A stretch of DNA of 64,000 nucleotides from Gracilariopsis chorda (GCA_003194525.1 NBIV01000257.1:1-64000), one strand, 5' to 3'; positions 1 through 10,700 are shown, counted from the stretch's first letter. Made by a program: numbers and translations. Notes: generated by a model from the letters alone, not told the origin.

Positions 1-1290
1 GGCGTCACCGGATTGCGATTCCGCGTCACCACGCTCGAAGAAACTCGGGCGAGACCGTCACTGCGGCACAGACCGCGTTGACGCGCATGGCGTATCAACG
101 GCAGAGCCGGGCTCCATTCGATGTACCGGTCCCCACCGGAGTTTGGCTTCGACGTTAGCTACTTCCCGCACTCGCGGGAGATTGGGTACGGCGAGAACCT
201 GTTCCGCCTCGAGACCTTCGCTTGGAGGAATTTCCCCGCAACGCGGCAAGAGGCCCTTTGCTGGGAGCGACTGGATTATTCGGGCGGAGTTCAGGTACCT
301 TCCCCGGCAATACCGGTCCAACTTTCTCCAAAACTTCATCCGCTACGAGCGGCGTTGGCGATCCCGATTCGGGTATTTTTTCCCGTATCAGAACGTGGAG
401 ATAGAGCGGATTGCGCGCCTCACCGACTAGGTCGGTATGTAGGACTGCCCCGAGTGGTGGCGCTTCCATGAAGCCTGCCGGGGGGTGCTACATAGAACTC
501 CGCCGGTACTTACGTACCTCGGTTCGCTGCTCATGCAGGATCCCTGGTCGGGGTTGTGGTCCGTAGTGGTTACGGAGTGGGCGGCCCGCAGTGCGGCTTA
601 TATCCTCAACGAGGCGTACGACCAGTATCGTCTCTGGTTCTTCAACCGCGTGTGCGGCAGCGATCCGAAACCTGGCATCTTCGCATCCCTTGGGGACCAG
701 GCCAACAATGAAGAGTCCTCCAATTACTTGGTACATCTACAGCGTTAGCTGGAGTGAGGTCCCGCTGGAGCAAAGCGGTCGTCTGGATGGCGGTAGCAGT
801 AACACCGGTGGTCCGGGACTCGGTAGAAACACCGCCTTTGCGGGGGATTTATCTACTTCGACCCTGGAGTTCCGGGAAATTCCTCCGAGGAGGCGCGCGA
901 GCTTCGCGATACGCCCCGGCATGTGCCGGAAGACCACCCGGTGTGGTACGTCGATTCCGACGACTACTACCGGCGAATACGCGGGGATGACCCAATGGTC
1001 GATAACGAACTGGAAGAACCCGGGGAGATGACTTAGAGGAGACCGGCGCTAGCGCGGCGCCTTCCCAGAGTGGGTGTCTCCGGCCGAGCCGGCTGCTGAC
1101 CCTTCGGCAGCAAGTGCCGGACCTTCTATCCCCAGCGGGGTGACGGCGAATGAAAACGAAATCATCGCACGTTTCTCCGGCTGCCGGTCTAGCGCTGCCG
1201 AGATATCGGGGATGTCACCATCATGGCGGACGCGTTGGCCTACCGCATTGCTGGGGGTTACGCCCGGACGATGGGGGTGAGTGAAACCTC
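1..1290 (+). pseudogene. Broken copy of the antisense accessory ORF of element A1
   Basis: This stretch matches, in pieces and different frames, the intact 595-residue antisense ORF of copy A2 (28910-30697, minus strand). Shared segments include the region around RAEFRYLPRQYRSNFLQNF and the downstream GGPGLGRNTA segment. Several indels break it, so no long frame survives. Its start lies outside the window. It runs opposite to gag-pol of its own element, as in A2. Confidence 0.8.
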
Positions 1291-1479
1291 TGGTCCAGTT
1301 TCCTGGTTCTTCTTTCCCTGGCCTATGCCAGTTAGTGTAGTGTAGTATTGTGGGGAGCTAGCTGCTCCCTTGAATAAACTTCCCGTTTAGAACGGTGCTT
1401 CTCGGTTGAGTTCCCCGTCTTCGACGGACTTTGCCTTGTTATCCTTTCCTTTCGCTCCCCGCTCGCGCGGCAAAGTTAC

Positions 1480-3094
1480 CAACTTGGGCATTAACCAGCG
1501 TGGCTGGGGCTGCAGTTCCCGTTTGACGGTGGTATCGCAGGACCTGCGACCGTGGGAGGTGTTCGATTGGCTCCCACGTATCCCACTGGGGTCATACCCG
1601 TACCAGTGGACGCAGTATTGTAGAATACCATCCTGGTCCAGGTTTGTCCGACGAGTCGGTCTACTACGAACTCTCGTTCGTAGACCTGCCGGCCGTGCCG
1701 GGTGGTGGTTGTAATCCCTGGCGAGGGTTGCCCGCGGTGCGGTATAATGTCCCTTAGCAGGGTGTTCGGCGATAAATCCGACGTTGCCGTGCGCTGTCCT
1801 AGTGGCCGCTGCTCATGCGGGAAAAATATCCCTCAAGAGGGTGTGTGGTGTCAGGGTTTTCACTCGCAAGTCGTTCCCCAGAGGGGTGTCGTTGTTCCTG
1901 TCTTCACGGTAGGCCGGGCGAACCGCCAGTCGGCGGGGACTTGGGCTCCGCCTTCGCGGTTGAGCTCACGAACCGCGAGTTTGCGGGAAGATGACCGCTC
2001 CTGCGGGATCGGCATTTCCACAATCCCTGGGGGGTCCCGTGCGACACGGTGAGGGGTGGCAAACCGCCTCCCTGGCAGGCGCACGAGCGCTTTGCACCAT
2101 ACGTTCCGGCGATGCCGTGGTGTCCCCGGCTACTGACGGGTTGCCTGGGGCTAACTCCGGTAACACCGGTATTTTGGTCAAAATTCCCCTCTGGGGGGTG
2201 CCGGGCAGGTGCCGATGACACCTTTTCAGGGGAATTGCTGCTAAGCGCAGTGCACCATCTCCGTGAGGAGGAGCAGCGTCCGGTACGATCAGTTTCGAGC
2301 GTGCGATGGCGCGCGTTATTCCCGAGTTCCTCGGTTCTTCGCCGCAGCGATGCGGGGGTTGGCGCAAATTATTCCCCGTAGCGGGGGCTTTGATTCCGTC
2401 AACGACGGGAGGCGTTTCCGGTGCTTGCGAGCCAGGGCTTAAAGCTTCGACTGCAGCTTGGCCGCCTTTTTCCCCAAGAGGGTGTGGGTATTCCCCAGTG
2501 AGGCCGGCGTATCTGGGCGCCCCTTCTCCGCAGGGCGCGGGTCTGATCGACCTGACTGAACCGCTTCCGCGGGGACTTCCGCCAACGGCGGCTTCGAGGC
2601 ATTGGGCGATTGCCTTTCCGCTGCTGCGGTATTGGAGTGAGGCTTCTCGTTTTCCCGTGACAAACGCTGTATTTGCCACTTTTGCGGGGCCTGCGCGTCT
2701 GGTTCCTGTTGCACAGTACTGCCCGGGAAGGGGGGATTAGTGTCGCGTGACATACTCCGTGCTCCACGGTCAGTGTTCCGTATGTTACGGTGTGTTTCCC
2801 GTTGCGACGGCGATATCGTTCCTCGAAAACGAGTCTTCTCCTCCCCCTCCTTAGACGGAGCGGCGGGATAAGGGATAACATTCCCCGCCTGACGGGTATA
2901 GATGCGCGCCAGTGGGGCAGACGTGGTAGGGGCGGGCGCTGAGGGGCCCGAATTACCCGGCTAAGCCGGTGAGTCCGACAGAATCGGTAGGTCTGAGAGT
3001 CCCCGGCTGGGGTGTGGTAGTACCGTAGGTCTAGTACTCCCGGATTGTTCCGGTGTAGCGGAGTCCGTAGAAACGGGGTTGCCTGGATCCAGGA
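1480..3094 (-). pseudogene. pol: Frameshifted C-terminal tail of pol, element A1 (linker and chromodomain)
   Basis: The pol frame of A1 stops at 3095 just after the integrase C-terminal region, where A2 has one more base in a C-rich run and stays open. The remaining tail, a long proline-, threonine- and arginine-rich linker followed by a chromodomain (about 1500-1700), is present in DNA but spread over several frames. The corresponding open tail in A2 ends with the chromodomain at about 28510-28675. Confidence 0.75.
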
Positions 3095-6000
3095 CTACCT
3101 CTGACGAGGGAGGAGGGCAAGGACAACACGATCACGGGAAATCCGTTCGTGCGTGTCCCCCATCTCTACCACGACAGTGTCGGTGTTAACAGAGATGACC
3201 TTGAAGGGTCCATCCGCCACAGGCGAGAGTTTGTGACGCTTCTCCCGTTCCGGGTTGTAGTACTCCTTCCTGATGAAGACGTAGTTATTTGCCCGAATCG
3301 GGGACGGTTTCCCTCGCAAGCGAGCATCAAAATCCCGCTGGTAAGCGGCTTGGGCCCGTGCCATAGACTTCCGCGCAGCGGGCACCAGCTTGGAAAGCCA
3401 TTGCTTCCATTGCTGCCGGTAGATACCCACAGATGGGAAATTGTCCAAAGTAGCTTGGGGTTCCAGCGCCACAGGCGGGGGTGTTCTAGATAGAACTAAC
3501 TCGAATGGCGAAACTCCGGTAGTCCGGTGTACCTGCGTATTGTACGCGTAGGTTACCGCATCAGCGTAGAGATCCCAATTCGTTGGGTGGTCAGCGACGT
3601 AGGACCGTAACGCCGCGAGTAACGTCTGGTTAAGCCGTTCAACTTGCCCATTACACTGGGGATGGTAGGTAGTCGTGAACAAGTTCTTGACATCCAGGAT
3701 GCGACAAACATCCTGGAAGAACTTGCTCACGAACTGCTTCCCGTTGTCAGAGAGCACCTCTACAGGGGGACCGTAGACAAAAATCCAGTGCGTCACCGGA
3801 GCCTGGGCCACCGTGAGAGCGGTTATCCTCCGAAGAGGGACAGTCCGTACCAGCTTAGAAAAGCGGTCGGTAATGACAAGTAGAAACTTGTTTCCACGTT
3901 TCGTGGTGAGTAATGGTCCGAGAATATCGATCGCGATAAACTGGAGCGGCGCCCTTGCGGGGAATAGTTTCATCTTCTTCGCATTATTGCGGAGTTTGAC
4001 GCGATTCTTCGCGCATTCGCTACAAAACCGCACAGTTGCGTAGCAATCCACCGCCATTGCGGGCCAATAGAAATCCCTTCGCAGGGTTAGGTAGGGTTTC
4101 CTCCCACCTGGGTGACCTCCAATGGGGGCGTAGTGTGATAGATGTAACACCCGCGATTGCAGGGAATGTGGTACCACAATCTGTGGGCGGGCTTCGACCT
4201 TTCTTACGAGGTAGCCTTTGTCGTTTACCCCGAAAGGGAGATCTTCACCACCGTTGATACGGGCACGAATTCTCGTACAGAATGGGTCGCCGAATTGTTC
4301 TCGGATCATTTCTTCCGGTGATACCGGTACAAAGTTTCCCGGTAACGGGTTCTCAGATTTATCTCGCGATGCGAGTTGTTCGTCAAAATCAGCATCCTCG
4401 TCCCAGGTTTCTGGCCTAGCCTCGACGGCATATTCCGGATCATCCGGTTCTATAGCCATGAAGCATGGGACTTCATCATCCTCCGTTGGGAGTGCTTCCC
4501 CACTTGTGGGTAACCGCGATAAACCATCGGCCTGGGTGTTCTGCGCACCCTTTTTATGAATGACTTGAAAGTCATATTCCGCGAGGCGGAGTCTCCAGCG
4601 CATGAGGCGTCCCGACAGGTCGGAGATATTCATCAACCACCTCAATGAGGAATGATCCGTGTACACGGTGAAGTGAATTCCCATAAGGTAGGGGCGCAAA
4701 GTGGTCATCGCCCATACGACGGCGAGGCACTCTTTCTCCGATACGGAGTAGTTCCGCTCATGAACATTGAGCGAACGTGACCAATAAACATTTGGATGTC
4801 GTTCCCCCTCGGGGGTGGTTTGAAAAAGAGCACACCCGACTTGGTAGTCGCTCGAGTCCGTATCTACGGAGTATGGCAACCCAAGTTTTGGGAGATGTAG
4901 GATTGGTGCTGATGTGACAGCCTCCTTTAAGGAGTTAAAAGCTTCTGATTGCCCGGGCGTAAATGTTCCCAGTTTTGGGGGGTTCCCCTTTAGCAACAAC
5001 GCGTTCAGGGGCGCTGCAGTATCCGAAAAGTTCGGGATAAACCGTCGATAGACGTTGACCAGCCCCAGAAAGGAGCGCAGTTCCGTTTTAGTACGGGGTT
5101 CTTTCGCCTCAACGAGGGATTTGACTCGAGCTTTCTCGATCGCTAACCGTCCAGGACGGATAATGTGACCCAGATACTTCACAGTATCTGTGAAAAACTC
5201 ACATTTCCTCAACTTGAGGGTAATTCCCGCATCGCGGAGTACAGTGAGCACGTCTCGGACGTGAGTGAGATGGTCGTCCAACGAGTTGGAGAAGATGATA
5301 ATATCATCAAGGTAGACCAGACAACTCCGCCACTTAAAGCGGTTGAGTAGAATATCTACTGCACGCTGAAAGGTGGCGGGGGCGTTGGTTAACCCAAATG
5401 GCATCCGCTTGAAGCGGTACGTTCCTGCATGGCAGGTGAATGCGGTTTTGTCGCGATCCTCCTGTCTGACAGGTACTTGCCAATATCGCCAATTGGCATC
5501 AAGGGCCGTGAACACGGTGGCGTCTCCAAGGGAGTCAATGCACTCGTCCATACGAGGGATGGGGTACGTGTCCCTAACAGTCACGGCATTGAGCCGGCGG
5601 TAGTCGACACAGAACCTCCAGGTTCCGTCGGCCTTTAAAGCCAGTACAACTGGGGATGCCCAGGGTGATTGAGCGGGCTCAATCACACCTGCGCGGAGCA
5701 TCTTGTCCACTTGGGACTGCTCCTCTTCCCGAGCTTTCGGACCTGCCCTGTAAGGGGGTTGTGCAACCGGTCGCGCACCCGGGATTAAATCGATCCGGTG
5801 TTCCGTTGCATTAATCTCGTCAAGCGAGCCATCCCACATTGTGGTGAATTCCCGTAACATAGTACGGAGTTTGTCGCGGTGCGACTCTGGCACGTGGCTG
5901 AAGTCCAGTGCTTCAAGTGCTTTTACCGGATCAATCCTGTCATTGCTCGATGGAGCACTGTCCTGTGGAACAGGTGTGGTTCGCAATTCCGAGTTACTCG

Positions 6001-7030
6001 GTGTGTTCGACGCTGAAGTAGCGGTTTCCTCCCCCTCCTTAGACTTGACGTCTTCGGATGTCGGGGCGAACTCCCCAGAAGAGGTGGTAACTCCGAGTAC
6101 ATCGGCGGCTGTCATCTTCATTGGCAGCATTCCCATAGGATGGGGGGTTACACTCCCAATTACTTGGTATTTGACCAGGTGCTGGGGGTGTTTGCCAAGG
6201 TTGGCAACCAATATCCGGAAAGGGACATTCGGGGAAATGGAGACAATTACATTAGCCAGCGCCAGCTGGGATTTCTCGTACAACGAGGCGAGGGGTTGTA
6301 TAACCCGAAGACCGTGTTGACGGGAATTTACCTGCACCCAGACTTGGGACTCAGCCGGTATAGAAACCGAGGCAGCGACGCGGAGCTTGGTGGACTGGCG
6401 GGACGCGGCCGGTGGTTCCTGCGCAGCAGGGAGCGGAACTTGTTTCCGAGAGGACCGCTTTAGCGGGCGGCGAACAATCGGAACCGACGATCCGTCGTCA
6501 AGTTCTACACGCCTGAGGTGGGGCCTGATTGCGTCGACAAATTTGTCGCAGTAATCACATCCCAGTATGACTGGTGCTGCCAATGAACGGCAAACGATGA
6601 AGTCCAACTTCACCACCGAGGTACCAAGTCTCACGACGAGTTCCACTGTACCCACCGTTTGTAACGGATTGTTGTTCGCATCCGAAATGTCGGGGACCGC
6701 GTCAGAGCGGATACGCGACCGCACAAGCGGGGGTAACAATGATTCCACAACAAAGTTGGGGCCAGCACCTGTATCCAGGACGGTGAGAAACCTCACCATA
6801 AACTGGAGGTCAAGGCCAAGGTCGGCATAGACCCTATAATTGCGCTTGGCCAAGACCAAGACTCTACCGGGAATCCGGGGATTTTTACTCCGTATCCACG
6901 GGCGACGCAACACACCGAAGTGCGCAGAGTCCGCGTCAGCGGTGTCTTTCCTCGAGAGGACTTTCACCGGGGAGCGAGGCGAGGACGCCTCGGGCGCCAA
7001 CAGCCTCGTTCTTGAGGACACCTCTCCCAA
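3095..7030 (-). CDS. pol: Pol polyprotein of Ty3-type element A1 (PR-RT-RNH-IN), open frame of 1311 codons
   Basis: Copies the element's RNA into DNA and integrates it. Visible in order: retropepsin with VLDTGAG (about residues 84-90); reverse transcriptase with YLDD (573-576) and VDYRRLNA upstream; RNase H with VDTDSS and TDHSSLRWL; integrase with an HHCC finger (HYAPIGGH then CSEC) and a DDE core (IAIDILGP about 1033, LSDNGKQF about 1093, NGQVERLN about 1131). The frame has no ATG at its left edge: the listed start is a TTG, and the frame is open back into the end of gag in the -1 register, so it is probably made as Gag-Pol by frameshifting. The end is premature (1-nt indel relative to A2), removing the linker and chromodomain. 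All catalytic motifs look intact. Confidence 0.93.
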   Translation of the reverse strand: MGEVSSRTRLLAPEASSPRSPVKVLSRKDTADADSAHFGVLRRPWIRSKNPRIPGRVLVLAKRNYRVYADLGLDLQFMVRFLTVLDTGAGPNFVVESLLPPLVRSRIRSDAVPDISDANNNPLQTVGTVELVVRLGTSVVKLDFIVCRSLAAPVILGCDYCDKFVDAIRPHLRRVELDDGSSVPIVRRPLKRSSRKQVPLPAAQEPPAASRQSTKLRVAASVSIPAESQVWVQVNSRQHGLRVIQPLASLYEKSQLALANVIVSISPNVPFRILVANLGKHPQHLVKYQVIGSVTPHPMGMLPMKMTAADVLGVTTSSGEFAPTSEDVKSKEGEETATSASNTPSNSELRTTPVPQDSAPSSNDRIDPVKALEALDFSHVPESHRDKLRTMLREFTTMWDGSLDEINATEHRIDLIPGARPVAQPPYRAGPKAREEEQSQVDKMLRAGVIEPAQSPWASPVVLALKADGTWRFCVDYRRLNAVTVRDTYPIPRMDECIDSLGDATVFTALDANWRYWQVPVRQEDRDKTAFTCHAGTYRFKRMPFGLTNAPATFQRAVDILLNRFKWRSCLVYLDDIIIFSNSLDDHLTHVRDVLTVLRDAGITLKLRKCEFFTDTVKYLGHIIRPGRLAIEKARVKSLVEAKEPRTKTELRSFLGLVNVYRRFIPNFSDTAAPLNALLLKGNPPKLGTFTPGQSEAFNSLKEAVTSAPILHLPKLGLPYSVDTDSSDYQVGCALFQTTPEGERHPNVYWSRSLNVHERNYSVSEKECLAVVWAMTTLRPYLMGIHFTVYTDHSSLRWLMNISDLSGRLMRWRLRLAEYDFQVIHKKGAQNTQADGLSRLPTSGEALPTEDDEVPCFMAIEPDDPEYAVEARPETWDEDADFDEQLASRDKSENPLPGNFVPVSPEEMIREQFGDPFCTRIRARINGGEDLPFGVNDKGYLVRKVEARPQIVVPHSLQSRVLHLSHYAPIGGHPGGRKPYLTLRRDFYWPAMAVDCYATVRFCSECAKNRVKLRNNAKKMKLFPARAPLQFIAIDILGPLLTTKRGNKFLLVITDRFSKLVRTVPLRRITALTVAQAPVTHWIFVYGPPVEVLSDNGKQFVSKFFQDVCRILDVKNLFTTTYHPQCNGQVERLNQTLLAALRSYVADHPTNWDLYADAVTYAYNTQVHRTTGVSPFELVLSRTPPPVALEPQATLDNFPSVGIYRQQWKQWLSKLVPAARKSMARAQAAYQRDFDARLRGKPSPIRANNYVFIRKEYYNPEREKRHKLSPVADGPFKVISVNTDTVVVEMGDTHERISRDRVVLALLPRQR

Positions 7031-7060
7031 AGGGGAGACTCCCTCAGTTAGTTTTCCGCC
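7023..7060 (-). promoter_or_regulatory. Candidate -1 frameshift region between gag and pol (A1)
   Basis: The gag stop codon TAA (7048-7050) is directly preceded by GGAAAAC and followed by a 6-bp stem, TCTCCC-CTTT-GGGAGA, at 7023-7038. Pol continues in the -1 frame. The arrangement is base-for-base the same in A2. The upstream heptamer is not a classical slippery site, so the mechanism is inference. Confidence 0.45.
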
Positions 7061-9222
7061 TTCGGCGGTGGGTTGGTTTCCTCGACAACGAGTGCTTCAT
7101 CCCGTTGACGGGGGTTTCTATCCGCATAAGCGGGGGTTGCAACGGATGGTTGCGTGATCTCCCGAATCGGGGTGTATGAAGCTTGCCGCGCACGCGGGGT
7201 CTGTGGTAGGGCGTGGGAAAAGTCCGTTTTAGCACGGAGGTAGGAAGCCGTCGGGACGGAACGTTTCTCCTCTGGAGTGAGGGCCTCATAATTTCCCACC
7301 ACCTTGGCCATATCCTTCAGTGAACAAATACACTGAGGGGAGGTATGGCCATGGGCATAGCACAGGTGGCAAATGAGAGCCACTACCGCGACACGCGGGT
7401 TATTATTCCGAGTATCGGAGAAGCGAACCGCAGGGCGGGTTTCAGTCCATCCAGGCCGTTGATAACGGGATTGACCGTTTGAAAACGGGAGTCGTTGGGG
7501 TTGAACCCGACTGTTACCACCGTATAGAACGAAATCTTCTGTTCCCGTATCATGGGTCATCTCCGTCGTTGACGGCAAATCACTGGTGGGTATCGACACA
7601 CCATCCCCCTGCACTAAATGCACGGTATCAAATCCCTGTCCAGGGTTCCCATCCGCGGTGAGCGGGAGAGAGGAAGCTTCGCTTTCCAGCAACAACGCCT
7701 TGGCGGATTTAGACCGATTGTTCGGAGTTCTTGCACGAAGTGCATCCCCTTCCGCTCGGGCGTGTTGAACCAGCTCGAGGTAGGTGATCCTCCGCTTGTC
7801 CTTACGATAACGGGTAACTGAACTCCGGATTGCCGGGTCAAGACCATCGATGAACATGGTACTGCGCTCCCCAGCGGGGTATACGTTACCACATCTGTGG
7901 AAAGCCTTGTTAAGGCGCACCGAGTAATCGGTCTCGGTATCTCCAGCACGCTGGCGTGTATCTCGCAAAGCGAGGATAGCCTGCTTAATAGCGGTGTTGG
8001 TGGCGTAGGAGCGCAGAAGATACTGCACAGCCTCCGGCCAGCAAGTAACTCCTCCCTCGGAGGCGCGAGAAGATCCTCTGACAGAGGTGTATTGGTCCTC
8101 CGCCACTCCCCGTAAGAAATACGGTAAAGCCAAATAGGCTTGTCCCTCATTCATGCCGAGGATATCGGCCTCCGCTACAAAGCGGGATAGGAAATCCAGT
8201 ACTAGGACTGGGTCCTCTCCAGTAAAATACTGGTTGCGGAGCGAGAGCTGCATTCGCTTAATGCATTCTCGCACCTTTCCCGTACCACGGGGCGTACGTC
8301 CAAGTGACGAATCTTCGAGCCGGTAGTACCGGTATGATAAAAGCTTCCGGTAATGCGGGTTTGTCGGTTTCAATTCCCGGAGACCGGGGTGTCTTCTCCC
8401 CTTCTGGCGGGTTCGGACCACACCTTCGGTGGCCGATGACCGCTTCGAGCGGGAGGAGTATCCTCGCTTCTCGTCCTCCGAGTCGGAGTCCGAGAAGATC
8501 GAGCTAACCGAATGGTTTCGGAATGATTCCGACGATGTCGAAGAATCGGAGTCCGAATATTTCCGGTGGTGTTTCCGTCGATGACGGCGTTTCTTCTTCC
8601 CAGCAAGCTGGTCGTTGTGCGATGCCTCGTTTACCGGATCACCCGGGGATGGTTTGTCCATGAGGACGAACTGCTCCAGCGTCTCCAGGCGGGCACCAAT
8701 CCGATCAAATCGGGCTTCAACTCCTTCGATGAAGGCGGCGGGTTGTCGCAAACTCTCCAACACGGAGTTGACGTCAGACCGTAAAATACGGAGTTCCTCG
8801 GCGACCTCCTTTACGGGGGTTGCCAAGACCTCGTCTCGGAGGGATTTTAGTTCCCCTACAAGGGTGTCATGGGCGGTCCACAGAGCGCGGACCTGGGATT
8901 CCAGGGAAGTCCCCTGGGGGGTGTTATCGCCCGTTCCACGGGGGCTTGAAGCCGCGACAGCGGGAGCAGGCCGGGGTGCCTGGGGCACTGCGGCAACAGC
9001 CGGAGTCGATGCTGCATTCCCCTGCGGGGGTGATAACGAGGGCAAAAGGAGGTTCCGGGGTTCCCGGTCGGGGGTATCATTCCGCGATGAAGCGGCGCCA
9101 GCACGGCTGGAACTTGTCCGTATAGGGATACGGGGTACGAACCGAACTTCGGAAGTGTCCGCGTTGTCGCGGGAGCGACTACGCGTAACCACTGGCTCCG
9201 CGTCGGAGGGATTTCTCGACAT
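7048..9222 (-). CDS. gag: Gag polyprotein of Ty3-type element A1, 724 residues
   Basis: Structural protein that forms the retrotransposon particle and binds its RNA. The N-terminal third is disordered and rich in Arg, Ser and Pro. A helical stretch with EVAEELRILRSDVNSVLES follows, then a basic and Ser/Asp-rich block (KKKRRHRRKHHRK, SDSDSSTSSES). The capsid-like region lies around residues 300-480 (LSLRNQYFTGEDPVLVLDFL). One zinc knuckle near residue 619 has exact CX2CX4HX4C spacing (CHLCYAHGHTSPQC). ATG at 9222 is about 80 bases downstream of the primer-binding site. The frame is fully open, unlike the A2 copy, which has an in-frame stop. Confidence 0.93.
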   Translation of the reverse strand: MSRNPSDAEPVVTRSRSRDNADTSEVRFVPRIPIRTSSSRAGAASSRNDTPDREPRNLLLPSLSPPQGNAASTPAVAAVPQAPRPAPAVAASSPRGTGDNTPQGTSLESQVRALWTAHDTLVGELKSLRDEVLATPVKEVAEELRILRSDVNSVLESLRQPAAFIEGVEARFDRIGARLETLEQFVLMDKPSPGDPVNEASHNDQLAGKKKRRHRRKHHRKYSDSDSSTSSESFRNHSVSSIFSDSDSEDEKRGYSSRSKRSSATEGVVRTRQKGRRHPGLRELKPTNPHYRKLLSYRYYRLEDSSLGRTPRGTGKVRECIKRMQLSLRNQYFTGEDPVLVLDFLSRFVAEADILGMNEGQAYLALPYFLRGVAEDQYTSVRGSSRASEGGVTCWPEAVQYLLRSYATNTAIKQAILALRDTRQRAGDTETDYSVRLNKAFHRCGNVYPAGERSTMFIDGLDPAIRSSVTRYRKDKRRITYLELVQHARAEGDALRARTPNNRSKSAKALLLESEASSLPLTADGNPGQGFDTVHLVQGDGVSIPTSDLPSTTEMTHDTGTEDFVLYGGNSRVQPQRLPFSNGQSRYQRPGWTETRPAVRFSDTRNNNPRVAVVALICHLCYAHGHTSPQCICSLKDMAKVVGNYEALTPEEKRSVPTASYLRAKTDFSHALPQTPRARQASYTPIREITQPSVATPAYADRNPRQRDEALVVEETNPPPKAEN

Positions 9223-9302
9223 GAGAAAATACCGTTACGACGGGAAACGATCACGGAACTTCCAATAAATAAAAACAAACCTCGTAAGAGGGAAAACAAA
9301 AA

Positions 9303-9324
9303 CCGATTCTAGGTCGGGAGACCA
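9303..9324 (-). promoter_or_regulatory. Primer-binding site of element A1
   Basis: Read on the minus strand it begins TGGTCTCCCGACC three bases after the 5' LTR. Its complement ends in CCA preceded by a plausible tRNA T-arm and acceptor strand. The tRNA species is not identified. Confidence 0.6.
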
Positions 9325-9327
9325 CTT

Positions 9328-10134
9328 TTTGGTGCAATGCCCCAAAGGGGAAAAACACCGAAAGACGTTCGGGATCTTCCTCTCACGAGGTGACCCCAGC
9401 TGGGTAGAGCCCTCCCAGAGGTGTCACGGCGAAGCCGGTTTGTAAGACCAGGGACACATGTCGCGACTCGCGCAGGGAGGTGAAGGCGAAGAATCGGTAT
9501 CCGCGTGAGCGGGGTGTGATCCTCAGTAGAGGTATGTTTCCACGTAAGTGGGGGCGTGTGAGCGGATGCGCACACGAGGGCCGCGGATAGCGGGAGGTGC
9601 TACCCTAAAAAGGGGAAGAAGGAAGGACGAAGTGGGTCGCGAGAGCGACGAGCAGATACGGCAATGCCGGTGGACAGGACTCCCTATACAGGGCGAAACA
9701 CCAATATGATTGGAACAATTATACTCCCAGTGACGGGTTTCTTTAGATGTGCAAGGGGGTTAGATGTCCCGTGGTTTACGGCGTTTCCCTCCAAGGAGGA
9801 GTAGAGTACACGCGCAAGCGGCAAAAACTAGAGCCAATTCCCCAGGTTGGGGTCCCTTGTTGGGAAAGGTTTACTGGTGCGACGGCAGTGCGCCGTCGCA
9901 CTAAGTACTAGCTTCCCAGAAATGGGTGTGAAAATAATAAATAATATTAGCTAAAATACTCCACATTTCGTGGCAACATCCACTACTGTGGCCAACCGCC
10001 AATTGACCCAAAACCGTTTCCCACGTGTCCATATCCACCATAGTGGGGCGTAGTTCATATACACACTACACAACCGATAATATCGGGAAATCGTCCAAGT
10101 ACCCAGAATCCCTCCTTGAGGGCGTTGCACTTCA
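9328..10134 (-). repeat. 5' LTR of element A1 (807 bp)
   Basis: On the minus strand it starts TGAAGTGCAACGCCC and ends ATTGCACCAAA, the final CACA having mutated to CAAA. It matches the A2 LTRs (20053-20859 and 30755-32478) and the solo LTR at 33703-34515. It is dense in 4-bp-stem mini-hairpins. It is inserted in an older LTR (10135-10368), and CTATC follows it. Confidence 0.92.
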
Positions 10135-10368
10135 CTATCTGGGCCACAAATTGTGCCAACCGTTAAAATAACCATCCAAAGTTGGAACCGTACCATCTGT
10201 CACCAGAGCTAAACTATGCCACCTGTCCAGGTTTGCCATTGCACTCAGGTGCTCTTGCCACGTCGGGAGAGGGATCAAGTTCATAACTGGGGTATTACAT
10301 CACTCCGGTCACGGACATTTCCCATGAATGGGAGTCCTTCCTCACTAACGCAAAAGCGTTGCTCCACA
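10135..10368 (-). repeat. First part of a split solo LTR (family D)
   Basis: On the minus strand this begins TGTGGAGCAACGC at 10368 and runs to the A1 LTR. Its continuation is at 32479-33199 on the plus strand, ending TTTTGCTCTACA. The ends are mutually inverted (TGTGGAGCAA / TTTTGCTCTACA) and the outer flanks are the same five bases: ATAAA at 10369-10373 on this strand and TTTAT at 33200-33204. The two parts sum to about 950 bp. Includes 4-4-4 mini-hairpins, for example CCCATGAATGGG at 10321-10332. Confidence 0.82.
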
Positions 10369-10700
10369 ATAAAGTAAGTGGCAATCATACACCATCGGCG
10401 AGTCAGGACTGAAAGAGGGGTGGGATCATTCAATGTCTGTCCTTGAAATATCTTCTGTTTTTGCCATGTACTGCAACCATCGCAATATCGCTTTACGTCC
10501 CTTGCCTTATGCTTCTAGTGAAACTCAACCAAACGCGCGAGAGTCTTTGAAAATTCAAAATGACCACCTACCCTGGAATCATGGGCCATTTCCAAGACTT
10601 GCCAACGGCAGGAAGATGGTACACAAAGCTTTCCTTTGTACAGCAGTCGCCATCCTTCCTTTGAAAAGGAAGGAAACATGAGCTCAATCCACTTATGATG
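10369..10700 (-). pseudogene. Integrase N-terminal (zinc finger) fragment of element B
   Basis: Translating the minus strand gives an HHCC-like pattern (AHDSRVGGHF, then an in-frame stop, then YCDGC) and the approach to the integrase core. The reading frame breaks at the TTTAT target of the nested LTR and resumes at 33200 on the plus strand with IVKLPKTDRGYDVIATW. This continuity across 23 kb supports the inversion model. Confidence 0.7.

Larger units (their letters stand above)
1..10134 (-). mobile_element. Ty3-type LTR retrotransposon A, copy 1 (A1), 3' end outside window
   Basis: Order on the minus strand: 5' LTR (9328-10134), primer-binding site, gag (9222-7048), pol (7030-3095 plus a frameshifted tail), and the remnant of an antisense ORF (1 to about 1290). 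The 3' LTR lies left of base 1. The same order and sequence recur on the plus strand at 20053-32478, so the two copies form a giant inverted repeat with about 10-kb arms and a 9.9-kb spacer. DTG, YLDD, an HHCC zinc finger, DDE and a C-terminal chromodomain place it in the Ty3/gypsy chromodomain group. The base after the 5' LTR starts CTATC (10135-10139), which is the reverse complement of the GATAG that follows the other copy's 3' LTR. Confidence 0.95.

Noticed and set aside
9951-10196. 81-codon minus-strand frame across the A1 LTR boundary
   Set aside because: It spans the LTR end and the nested family D LTR, so it cannot be an ancestral gene.
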